64,000 nt of DNA from Gorsachius magnificus. Lineage: Eukaryota; Chordata; Aves; Pelecaniformes; Ardeidae. The translations under genes and the position numbers were made by a program. Where the stretch lies: NCBI GenBank assembly GCA_034008185.1, contig CM067084.1:15023385-15087384 (forward strand). Direction: 5' to 3'. Below the pieces are notes generated by a model. That model saw only the letters and a program-made list of their open reading frames with translations, searched no databases and had not been told where the DNA came from. Shown here one piece after another: positions 36,801-47,460 of this stretch (positions within the stretch are counted from its first letter, which is position 1; every line of letters starts with the position of its first letter).

Positions 36801-39800
36801 ATCTTTTTTAAAGTATACTTAAAAAATGTTATGCACATACCATTCAGTGGGTTCTTCTAGGTTAAATGAAAAGCAGACTTGTGGGTTGTTCAAAGACAGC
36901 AGTTAAATCTATGCAGAGTTGATTGGAGGGGCTATTGGGCTCCACAGGTGATAAATATATTTGCTAAGTAAAGAGGAAAAAGTACTATTTTTTTTAGTCT
37001 CCTTACAGAAAGCACAAGAGAGATTACCGTGGCTTTTGAAAGGGCAAGATGTATGTTTCAGTGCAATTACTATATAAACAAGAAGATAGCAATATTTTTT
37101 TTTAAGAATTCATTTTATCCTAAGCTTCAGTCCAGTGAAAAGATACCAGCAAGGAATTATTTAATACACACAACTTTGAAAACTTATTATAGTACAGTTG
37201 AATGCAGTGGTAGTTCAAAATGGTAAGGATTAATGCCAGAACCTACTACTGTCAGGGCACAGAGAGGAAAATGAAACTGAAAAAGTTCAAATAGGGATGA
37301 CCATCAGCCCCTGCATCTTTTTGACTCTCAATCAGGCCCATCCAAGCACCTCAAGATGTCAATAATGTTCATATACATAGTAGGGAGGCAAACCAGACAA
37401 ACTTGTGAATTAAGATTTTCTTGTGCCCTGCAATTTAACTACTCTCTTCCAGGCATCTCACGTTATACAGGGTGTTAAGAGTAAAATTTGCTAGCCATAG
37501 TGGTAAAGAAGAACACTTCATTCTCTTCCTCTTATCTATAGCAACAGATGCCATTTTTTTTAATGTCTCTACTCCAGAGTGATGGGTACCAAATCCTTTA
37601 ATCTATTCTTACTGGTCAAATTTTCTAGATCTCTGGCAATTCTCATTTCTTCTCCCAAGGCAGTGTCTCCAGATTTTCTACATCTTCACTAATTCAGCCA
37701 AAAATTTTAAAGAAGTCTAGTAGGGCACCTTCTTACCACTGGAGTGGAACAATTATTTCTTGCATCTTAAAAACAATACTGTCATCCAGTTCCTCTATTT
37801 TATTATGATTGTTCTCTATTACAGAGTAATAAAAATAAAAATCCTGAATCACCAGAAATGGTATCCAACACCTTGGAGGGCAGGATTAAAATAGAATGAA
37901 AAATAAATAAAGCCTTGTCTTCAGGTGTGTAACTTTGTTCATTTGGAAAATATGGCTTTAGAACTGAAAACACTGTAGAGTGCCTATCTTGAAACAGCAA
38001 TAGACAAAGGGATGAATCAAAGCCACGTCAGAAACACTTCAATGTTTTCATTTCACAGTTGCTCAGGTTCTCTCCTTTCAGCAGAAACATAATGCCTTTG
38101 CAAACAACTGTATCAAGATAAAGCCTCCCCACCTAATGGCTTTTTATTCTTGAGGTCAACACAGGTAAAATGCATCGTGCAGAGCTGTCAAGCATGACAG
38201 CAAGTTAGAGCACACCAAAACCACATTAAAAATATAAGGCGTTTTCCCACTGAACTCCAAAGATTCCTGCAGTGCAAGTTATTTGACAAGCATTGTTTCA
38301 TAAGAATTCATACCTCTTTGTTAATATTTTCCAACTTCATTAAAAACCAAAACTTTTTGTAAATCCCTTAAAAAACTTGGGACAAGTGTAGTTTTGGGGT
38401 TTTTTTTAAGGCTGTTGGAGATGGCTCATCAGTTGGAAACTCTTTGCCTCTTAAATGATGCACCTTTGTGTCTGAAAGTGGTGAAATTATACCACCACAA
38501 CATCTTCTGCAAGGTCTGCAAACTATTCAGATTTGGGGATGTGAGGAGATAGATGCACAAAACCTGCCTATGAAAAAGAAGCATTTTTTAGCAAGAGGAT
38601 GGTACTCTGACTTGCATATGGTAACATAAAGTTGATTTGTAAAATCACTAGTAATATTAGAGGAAATCTTACCTACATGTAAGAGTAGACAGTTCTATTG
38701 GACAAGTACAGGCATTAACACACCCTCACACACCAGATATTAAGTCTGACCAGTAACTACACTCTGCCAGTTTAGGTGATCAAATTCAAACCAAGGATTG
38801 CTAGCAAGGTGCCAGAAATGCCATATTTCAGTTTGTGTTACCAAAGGAAACTACAAAACACCATTTCATTCTGCCAAGAGGTTAATTTTTCACTTGCACA
38901 TTGTGTGTTAACAAGAATACCTGTTCTTAAGTGATCGGGTATCGTAGCATTTCTAGATTTTATAAGCACTGATCTTTGCATGAAAATCACCAAGGAAAAA
39001 TAACAAATACTTCCAAAATCAAGTATGGTAAAGTCAAAAATAACCCCTGTACGTTTACTGCATGACATTATTCCATTATAAATCTTTCAACAAACTTAAC
39101 ATTGTACTGTCTGCATATTCACTCCAGGAATAAATCATGAAAGCCAGCTGAACATTAACTACTCTGTATTCAATTTGTACCAACATTTGGTCTGTGAAAT
39201 GAACAGCAGGCTCAACACTGAACACTCACCAGCTGCCAGTGTGCACCAATCATTAGTAGGTTAAAAGTCTAGTACTACTGCCCAAATCTTCAGTTTAATG
39301 GCAGGAATGGGAATAGTTTGCTCAAGTTAGAGGGACTGGCTTTTCTGAAAGCTGCCAGCCATTCTTTCTCACACATATCACTTTTAAATAGCAGAACAAG
39401 TAGTTATCCAGGTAAAGAACCGAAAGGAATCTTTCTTACTCTCAGGTTAGACAAAATTCTGTTATTCACAAGGTATACTCTCCCATTAAAGAGTGAAACT
39501 TCTGTGTGGAAGAATCTGATTGTGTTTGTACAAGGGAAGTGATAAGACAGAGAAAAATGCATGCATTTTCTCCTTGCATTCGGTACATACACATGTGCAC
39601 GCTTCATTGCTCAGCTTCCATTGTACTGCTGCACAATCAAATGTTTTTAAGAGGATATTAGAGGCTAGAACATAAAAACATAGAAAAGAGCAGACTTGCT
39701 CTTGAGTGTTGCTGAAGCAGTTGCAAACCATACTGAAGCAGTGTACATTCTCTCCTCCTGCTGGGCCTTCAGGTATTTCCCCGCCCCGAGTTGTACAACA

Positions 39801-42590
39801 GCTATTATGGTTGTGCCTTCTTTCAGGCACTCCTTCGGAGGTAACTGCTCCTCAGGGAGTATGTTTAATGTATTTCTAAGCCATCAAAAGACAAAACCAG
39901 GTAGTTTCTTTTAAAAGCATTTCCTTGTGCTATAGTAGTAATGACAGCATGGACTTTTTAATCTTCTTTCCCACACCAAACAAGTTTTAAGTGTATTTCC
40001 AGATGTTACTCGCTCAGTACACCTTCCTGTAGCCCTGTACTCTTCCTGTAGTTGTGCCAGTCACATCAGTGTACAACAACCCTTCAGTTGGTACATACTT
40101 TCATTATAAGCATAGCTGCACACATTTATAGCCAGTTTTTCTTACTCTGTTGATATCTGGAACAGACAGATGATGAAGTAATCTAGCTGAAAGAATCACT
40201 CCATTTAGCAGAGATGGAAAGTTCTGTTAATGAAAACATCTAGTAACTGACTCCCTTTTTGTCCCTGGGTGTATAAGGAATAACAATTACCATCTGTTCA
40301 GTCATGTCATTCCTTTTTCCCCATTGTTTCTCATCATTATTATATTACTCCACTTAGTCACACCACAAAGACTTGTATATTGATTAAGTGACAGCAAAAT
40401 AAGACGTCTGTAAAGAAACACAGGTAGCAGTTCACAGCACCTTCTCCTGTGTACTAAGTGAAATGTAAGCAAAAATAGAAAAAGAATGCATCTCCAATCT
40501 CTCTTAAATTAGTAGCCTTGTTTGATTTTAATTGCATCAGTTGCACACTAGTTCGGAAAGAGGTAGAAAATAATTGGCTTGTGAAATCTAACTTGTTTTT
40601 TCCATCCCCCTCAGCTGGCCAATGTTCAACCTTTTTCTTTCAGCATAACCAGAGGAAGCACAAACCAAAACCATTTTCAGCCTGTCATAGCTTTGTCTCC
40701 CAATTACTCTACTGGCTCCTAAAAGACACTATCTTTCCAGCTGTAAAGTTGCCAAGGATACAAAGTGCCAGCCGTGGGGAATGGGTTGGTGAGTTCTTTG
40801 CTTATGAAACAGGTCTTCTAGTTTCTTGAAGCGCAGCGTAACAACAGCTGAATGAAATTGTTTGCTTACCCAAACCTTAACTAGAAAGAAAATAATTTCC
40901 TTCAAGCTATGAATACTGTGCACATTCCCAGCTGCCTACTATTCCATCTTCATTTGTAAACATGAGAAATGTGTCCCTGACAGGATCACAATGAACCAGA
41001 GATGTGGTTGATCTAATATTGAAAATGTTTTCAATGTCCCTTAAGCTACATAAACTTTCATATATGAGCAAAGTGAGAATACCAAATGACTGGTTCCAAA
41101 TGTTCAGTTACTTCTTGGACAACTGAAAATAAACAAGTCACATCTCATTGTGTTGCTAACTGATACCCTCAGTGCAATGCCCAAAAACAAGTGTTGCCCT
41201 ACAGATGGCATAAGGAAAACACTGGAAGTCATATCCAAGGCACTCATGTTCATCTTCAAGTCATAAAATGAACAAGTTCATCTCAGCTAATCAAAATGCC
41301 TCAGCTAACCAAAGTGCAAGATAGTTCTCAATCCATAACAGAATGCTTATTTCTCAGGCACATACTTATCTGTGGCTGGACTGGTTTGTAGCAAATGGTG
41401 GACATAAAGCTACAATTATTTATACGGCTACAAGAACAGAAACAGACTAATTATAGAGAGAAGGTAATAACTAGTTTTCAAGAGATCAAGGTATACATTT
41501 TCTGGTTTGCAATAATTAGAACAGGAAGCCTTAGCAAACTCGAAGAAGCTATTGCTTTTCAGTGACTCTCCTCATAACTATCAATGCAGATTTCTTTTTA
41601 TTGAGTCTGCTCATTTTGGACAAAATATTTTAATGGTGTTTCAGACCTGGTTTGAGGCCCATTAGGAAATACTCACAAATTTAATTTTCTGTCAAATGCT
41701 GTGTTACAATGCTAATGTGGCATGTTCTGCACACTCAGGATTATATCAAACTAGTCAGGAATTTTACAGAGATTATTGCAAAGGCAGATCCTTACACAGA
41801 AGTTATTTAACTGAATTGCAAACTTATTTTACATATCTTCCTGTTTGCCTTTAATTAAGAGGAATTTGTGTAAAATATTGATAAATTCTCAGTGATCTTA
41901 ATTCATGTGGATGATTGGGGAAAAATATTGCAGCCTACAGGAAAAAAAAAATACACAAACAGAACAAAACAGATTTTGAAAACGAGAGTCATCAAAGGAA
42001 TACGCAAAAAAATGCAACATACACATATCAGTTGGTATAAATAATCATGGATCCACTGGAGCCTTTGAAACAATAACAATCTATGCAAAACAAGGATGTG
42101 CTTCTGTATAAATAAGAGCAAAATGGACTTAACCAGCCTATTTTGTGAGGCTCTCAGCCATGATCTAGATCAACTGAACTCTCCTTATTTAACAAAGGTT
42201 AGCATTAACCTTCTCTTTTGATTCTGTAGTTGGCCATGATTCCAAAACCATCAATGTTCCACCTTGAGCAGTTGAATTTTTGTAACATTGCACAGCTGAC
42301 CATGAGGGATTGACTGTCACTGCCAACAGTCCTCCATAAAGGCCACCAAACAAACGGTATTGTGACAACAGTATATCCCACTAGGAGTTCATAGCTTGCC
42401 ATAGCAGTTTACATTAATTGTGGTGTTATAAATTAAAATGAATAAAATAACCTGATTTGTATTCCTATGTGTTCATGGCACTTTTACATGTTACTAAGAA
42501 AGAAGCAATAGATGACTTGTTTATTTAATGTGAACAATCTTCCAGATGGTGTAATTCTAAGATATGTATAATTAAGCATCTTAATCTTAC

Positions 42591-42680
42591 CATTATCTTC
42601 AAAGGAGAAATAGAAGATGTCACTAGTAGCATTATCACCTTCCTTCAGGATGTAGCTGATCTTCATTTCATCAATATCAG
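42591..42680 (-). pseudogene. FREM2-like: FREM2-like exon 2: end of CSPG12
   Basis: Translation gives DIDEMKISYILKEGDNATSD followed by IFYFSFEDNG, which matches the FREM2 segment that follows TQFTQA. The donor G|GTAAGATT is good. The acceptor is poor: a pyrimidine stretch ending cttttcttaa runs straight into CTGATATTG with no AG, as if the cag had been deleted. The frame inside the exon is open. Confidence 0.8.
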
Positions 42681-44104
42681 TTAAGAAAAGAATATGCTAA
42701 ATCAATCATCATAGAATTTTACTACAGTATATAGGACACAGTTCATTCTGCCTTTATTATCTGATTACTTATTAGTAAGTTGGCTAATTTGTGGATAAAG
42801 TATTTCAGCAAACAAACTTGTATAATGTGGTAGGGCTTCCACTGGTCCATACTCAGCAACACAACATATATTTAGTTATTAGCTCAAAGAACAACGTCAA
42901 AAAGCCAGTGAGATATAGTTTTACCATAAATATTTATTTTTAAATACTAAACTGACAACCTTGTTTGAGCACATTAAGAAGAATTACCTTGCTATAACTA
43001 ATTTGAATCTATTGGGAGTGAAGATCTGCCCATTTTTCAAAGATCAGTTAAACTTTAATCAGTTTTTTAAGCTCTTCTGTGACACACAAAACAGTTGCAG
43101 ATAGTGAATATGAGAGTGTATTGGGAGTGAATATGAGAATGTATTAAACAAATCATAAATAGGTCTAAAAGCCAGTAAAATTTTGATTTGATATTCCTGA
43201 AGAATAGGGGAAAACCACCAGGATATTTCTATTGCCCTAAAGTTGAAGGTGTATTATCCTGTGCCACATTTCATCAATGTGAAGACTTCAGAGAAGTCTT
43301 CTACTTTTGCTTTTATTTTAGTTAAATTCAAAATATTTTCATTTGATATAAAATACTTGGGATATACCTAAATGTTCTTTATACTCCATTCAGCATTAAG
43401 CTGTTCTAGAGCTAATTCTGATCTGCTAAGAGACTTACTCCCTTGGGGTTACCAGTTGCTCTTGTTCTGGCATGGCAGATTTGGGTGCTTTCTGTCAACT
43501 GAAAATGTATGAAATGTTCTTGAATGAATGGCAAATGATTTTTCACAACACTGTAGATTGACAGATGAACTGCAGACTTTTAAAAATAAATTGTGTTATC
43601 ATAATCTTAAACCTACAACCTGCCTGGAAGCTATAGATAAATACACAAAACGAAAAAGACTTTCTCTCCCCCGATTGTTTTCTCTTGCAAAAGAAAGGTA
43701 ACATACCTGAGCACATAAAAATAATGGAGACCTCTAATCCTATTATAGTATCTAATGAGAATTTTAGTAAATGTTGTCTGCCCACTGATGGTCAAAGCAC
43801 ACTGGAGGTAGGCAAAGTCTAGGCTGGAAGTTTCCTTGTGAAAACTTTCAACATACTATTCTATCCAGGACAGATGAATGACAGTCCTAAACCCTGCAAA
43901 TTCCCTAAGATCGGCTGGAGCACAGGGATGTTTATAGAGAGTCTGGCTGCTGTCACTGTGCCCCACCATCCTCTGAGGCTCTTCCCTCTGCATAGGTTTG
44001 GTGGAGCTGACCTAAAGGAGGCCTCCCTACTTACTGAGCTTTCTCTGTGGAACAGAATCACAGAAAATGCAACCCAAACTATTGAGGCTATACTGGGTGT
44101 CCCC

Positions 44105-44140
<36 letters not shown>

Positions 44141-44606
44141 ACTAGATCCGGTGATGTGTAGAAATGTTAAGCACCTTTCTAAACAATTTTCTCTTAAGGC
44201 AATAGCAATTTTTGAGCCTGGGTTTAATTTCCAGGCAGACAAACAGGTACTTCAGTCTTCTAAAATAAACTGGTGCAGGATCTGCAAATCACCATTTCAG
44301 ATTTTAGCTCATCTTCTTATGAGCAATACCATGTGATGTACACGGTAAGATATACATTTAACACACAGTAAGAAAGACATTAATGCATGCACATACAACA
44401 CAGAACTTCTCTATTGTGTCTTCATAGGTAAAACAAAGCTTCATTTCCGAAATGCATGTATTCTAATTCTGATCATTTGCCTATACTTCGTAGTTCAAAA
44501 GACATTACTTTCTAAATCCCCTGAAACAAAGAATTGAACAATATAATAGAAAATAACAGTTCATTGAGCCCAATGTTTATAAGCAAATACAACCATCAGC
44601 ACCAAC
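42681..44606. other. intron 1
   Basis: Contains a poly-T tract and a short imperfect tandem duplication (about 43,097-43,145, GTGAATATGAGA units). No gene recognised. Confidence 0.6.
44110..44136. repeat. poly-T tract
   Basis: Run of 27 T, possibly the reversed A-tail of an unrecognised element to its left or right. Confidence 0.9.
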
Positions 44607-45811
44607 CTTGCATAAATGTTCTAATGCTCTCATTTCCAAGGCCAGTATTAATGATGAAGCCATGCTCCAGCCCATCTGTTATTTTGTATTTCAACAGCTT
44701 GTGCAGACTGTCTCGATCCTCTGCTTTTAGTGCCTTACTAGCGATCAGGAAGCCCAGGTGCCCAGCTGGAAGTCTTCTCAGAGAAGGTGCACCCTTGTTC
44801 ACCACTAACTGTGGCATTCTATTGTCCAGTGAACTGATCTGAATCCTCATCATCTGGGGTTAGATGGATGTCCTTGCCAGTGTCAGGGAAAACATAAAAG
44901 TTTGTGTGAGTTCCATCAGTCACAGAGAAGGAGAAACTAACCTGGCTGGTTTCTGTACCACCATGTCTGTAGCTGATAAGATTCTTGTTCAAGTTTTGTT
45001 TGGTGAAGCTGGTGACTGGGTAGCTGCTGTTGTACAAAATCCAGCCATGCACTGGAACCTGAGTGACCATGAATAGGAATAAATGGCCAGGCGTATCCCC
45101 ATCTTCCACAGTCAGTTCGAAAGGGGTGATCAGCCTGGTATCCCCTTCCTCAACAACCAGGTCACCAATAGTTAGAATTGGCTTTTTATTGTCCACATCT
45201 GTGATGGAGACCCTGAAGGTACGGAAGACTGGGTTATACCCATCTGTCACTTCAAACTCAAAACTGTCCATCTTCACCTCATCCTCTGCAGCGTGAATGT
45301 AGTAAATCTTGTTGCCAGCAAGTTGGAGTTGAGTAAAAGAAACAACAGCTACTCCAGGACTGTCTGAATTCTCTAGATGGCCCCGGGTGGGGACACTGAA
45401 ACACAAATTTTCAACCGGACTGTTAGCATCACTTGTGCTGAGCAAATCAGTTGTGAGTGTCACCTTTCCACCTTCTTTCAGAGTTACACCCTTGTTGATC
45501 ACCTCAGGGAAGACCATAACAATGCCACCAATGGTAATATAGAAGTACCTGTCTATCAAGGCATTGATGCCATCAGTAACATCAAATTTAATCAGATCAC
45601 GCACTCCATGTATGACAGTATGGAAATAGCAGATAAAACCCTGGCCTAAATCATCTTGTGTGAAGTTTGTGCCTTGTGTAATGTTGCACAGCACTTCCTC
45701 TTGTCTGTTCAGATGCTGTAAGAAACCCCGCACAGGCACCAAATGGATGACATAAACAAGGCTCTTATCCTCTGAAAAGATGTCTGTGGCTTTAAGGTCT
45801 TGACTGGACCG
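44607..45811 (-). pseudogene. FREM2-like: FREM2-like exon 1, 3' part: end of CSPG9, CSPG10, CSPG11 and most of CSPG12
   Basis: One open frame runs for over 300 codons from [20 protein letters not shown] to [14 protein letters not shown]. It contains [80 protein letters not shown] and [20 protein letters not shown], which are successive FREM2 CSPG repeats. After FPDT the frame is lost (about 44,850-44,885) and resumes as [20 protein letters not shown] and GHLGFLIASKALKAEDRDSL. Homology ends at SIRTFMQ with a possible donor CAAG|GTTGGT at 44,606. This is the best-preserved part of the locus. CSPG repeats 3-8, which should lie between this block and the 5' part, are absent. Confidence 0.9.
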
Positions 45812-47053
45812 AGCCCGTATTTGCATTCAGCAGCGGTGGCTGATCATCGTCAGGAGCAATAGTGATGGGGTACAGAAATTCAACTTGGTGCTACCCATCT
45901 GCCATTTGGAAAACAATGTTGTCACTGTAGCTGTGCTCCCTGCCGTCATGCTGGTAAACCACCCGCCCTGCTGCGAGCGTCCCATATTGCAGGCCTCGCG
46001 TGACCCAGACCTTCACCTCTTTCAGATTGTCCTCATTACTGATCTCCAAGTTTCCAGACAGGAGCTGTGACTGGCCCTCAAAAAGCATCAGCTGTGGGCC
46101 AGCCACATGACTGACAGTGGCCACAGGGGCCAACGTGTTCATGGGCTTTACCAGGATCATGAAAGCAAAAGGCTCTGAGGAGGTGCTGTCAGGGTCCAGT
46201 ACTTCCATTTCCACCTGGAAAAGCTGCTCCTGGTCTGAGTCCAGGGAAGGAGGCTGGTAGGCAATCTTCAGCTCCCTCACCTCCTGCTGCGAGAAGGCAA
46301 TGAGGGGGCAACTAAGGTCATCGGTGCTGAGCAGGAAGCCTTGCTGCTGTGGGTCACAGGGGCTCGGGTGGCGTGTTGTCGGCCCCTCCGTGGATCCGCA
46401 CCAGCACCGGGAAGTACTCCCGCTGCTCGGGGCCGGCGGCACGGACCAGCCGCGCCGGGATGCAGTCCCGGCCGGGCGGACAGCCCCCCTGACGGCGGGC
46501 AGGGGCCGCCCCTCGGCCTCCAGCAGCCGCCCGTGGGCGGGAAGGGCGCCGGCGGCCTCGGGGAGCAGCAGGGTGAGGCGGCAGCGCCGGCCGCTCGGGG
46601 AAGCCCAGCACCTTGCCGCCCAGGGGAGCGCTGAGCCCCCGCAGCTTCTCCAGGGGCGGGGGCAGGTTGCGGCTGAGCAGGCGCAGGGGCTGGAAGAGCA
46701 CCTCCACCTCCAGCGTGAAGGGCACGACACGGGCCCGGCGGGGCGAATCATAGCGGAGCCGCGGGCCCCGAAGTGGGTGTAGGTGACCCGCCCGCGGGCG
46801 AAGGCGCGAGGGACCCAGGGCGGCAGGGGCCCGGCCCCTCCCTAGCGCGGCAAGGGCACACCGGTCCCCCGGCCGCACCCGCAGCGCCAGGTCCGCGCCG
46901 GATCCAGCCAGACGGAGCGGCCGGGGGGACGCGCAGCCCCCGCATGGAGACCAGGATGGCGGAAGCATTGGGCTCCGCCGCCCCCCGCCCGCTCAGGAGC
47001 CCGAGCAGCGCCCGCGCTGCCGCCGCCACAGCCCCCCGGGGCGCCCCGGGCAT
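45812..47053 (-). pseudogene. FREM2-like: FREM2-like exon 1, 5' part: N-terminal domain, CSPG1 (partial), CSPG2, start of CSPG3
   Basis: The ATG at 47,053-47,051 opens MPGAPRGAVAAAARALLGLL, a weakly hydrophobic signal-like start. It is followed by ILVSMRGLRVP, then in shifted frames SVWLDPAR and DLALRVRPGDRCAL, all FREM2 N-terminal motifs. Further on are PFTLEVEVLFQPL, YFPVLVRIHGGADNTPPEP, GFLLSTDDLS, LKIAYQPPSLDSDQEQLF, FAFMILVKPMNTLAPV and YQHDGREHSYSDNIVFQMAD. The reading frame changes at least four times between 46.35 and 46.93 kb. CSPG1 has lost about 45 codons near 46,360. An in-frame TAG at 45,891-45,893 follows NIVFQMADG; the same frame then resumes [20 protein letters not shown] and reaches NANTG, where the large deletion begins. 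The start codon was chosen because it precedes the GLRVP motif in the same frame. Confidence 0.85.
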
Positions 47054-47460
47054 GGCCGAGCTGCTGCAGGGCGCCCCGCGCCGCCCCCCGCCCCGCCGTG
47101 GCTACTAAAGGGCCGGGGCGGGGGGAAGAAGGTCCCTCCCCGGCGCGGCCCCGGGGGGTGCCGGGCCGGAGGTGCGGGGGAGCCCCTGGCCCCGCTCCCT
47201 CGGGCCGTGCGGCAGCGGGAGGGAGCAGCGAGGTTAAGGGCGGAAAATAAGGAGAGGTAGATGAGGCTGGAGAGAGCGGGCCGGGAGGAGCGAGGCGGAG
47301 CTGGGGAGGTAGGAGCAGGGGCAGAGGGGAGCAGGCTCCTAATGCGGCTGGCGGCAGCCGGGCAGGCTCGGCCGAGCCATCCCGGGCGGCGGCAGGGCTC
47401 GTCTCCCTGCCGGGGTAGATGAGCCCGCAGGGGCTGCAAAGTGCCTGCCCGCCAGCAACT
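47054..47460 (-). promoter_or_regulatory. CpG-island promoter and 5' UTR region of the FREM2-like gene
   Basis: The sequence is extremely GC-rich with many CpG dinucleotides. It sits directly upstream of the first ATG of the FREM2-like reading frame, and the island continues into exon 1 down to about 46,350. I see no TATA box at a convincing spacing, which fits a CpG-island promoter. The transcription start cannot be placed. Long ORFs here on both strands reflect high GC content and are not counted as genes. Confidence 0.55.

Larger units (their letters stand above)
18852..42590. other. large intron (23.7 kb)
   Basis: AT-rich. FREM2 has about 45 codons (after FYFAVEDG and before the first Calx-beta exon) that should be in this interval; I could not find them. 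Two coding-looking fragments of unknown origin are listed separately. No transposon was recognised by eye, which is notable for this length but normal for compact bird genomes. Confidence 0.5.
8..47053 (-). pseudogene. FREM2-like: FREM2-like gene, unprocessed multi-exon pseudogene (3' end beyond window)
   Basis: The exons together encode, in the right order, the FREM2 layout: N-terminal domain, CSPG repeats, Calx-beta domains and the FREM2 C-terminal region. Family members are basement-membrane proteins that work in the FRAS1/FREM complex at epithelial-dermal junctions. Similarity to remembered human FREM2 is high in the intact exons, for example [20 protein letters not shown] and DYDKTGSIC. 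At least ten disabling lesions are visible: a deletion of about 750 codons, two in-frame stops, frameshifts in five or more exons, and lost splice signals. Introns are kept, so it is not a retrocopy. It may be a duplicate of FREM2 or a decayed FREM3. Mammalian FREM3 is shorter (about 2,100 residues), whereas this locus continues into the FREM2-type C-terminal region, which favours FREM2-like. Assembly error could explain the homopolymer frameshifts but not all lesions. Confidence 0.85.

Noticed and set aside
42205..42402. Minus-strand ORF considered as the missing exon after CSPG12
   Set aside because: No match to the expected family segment was seen in any frame.
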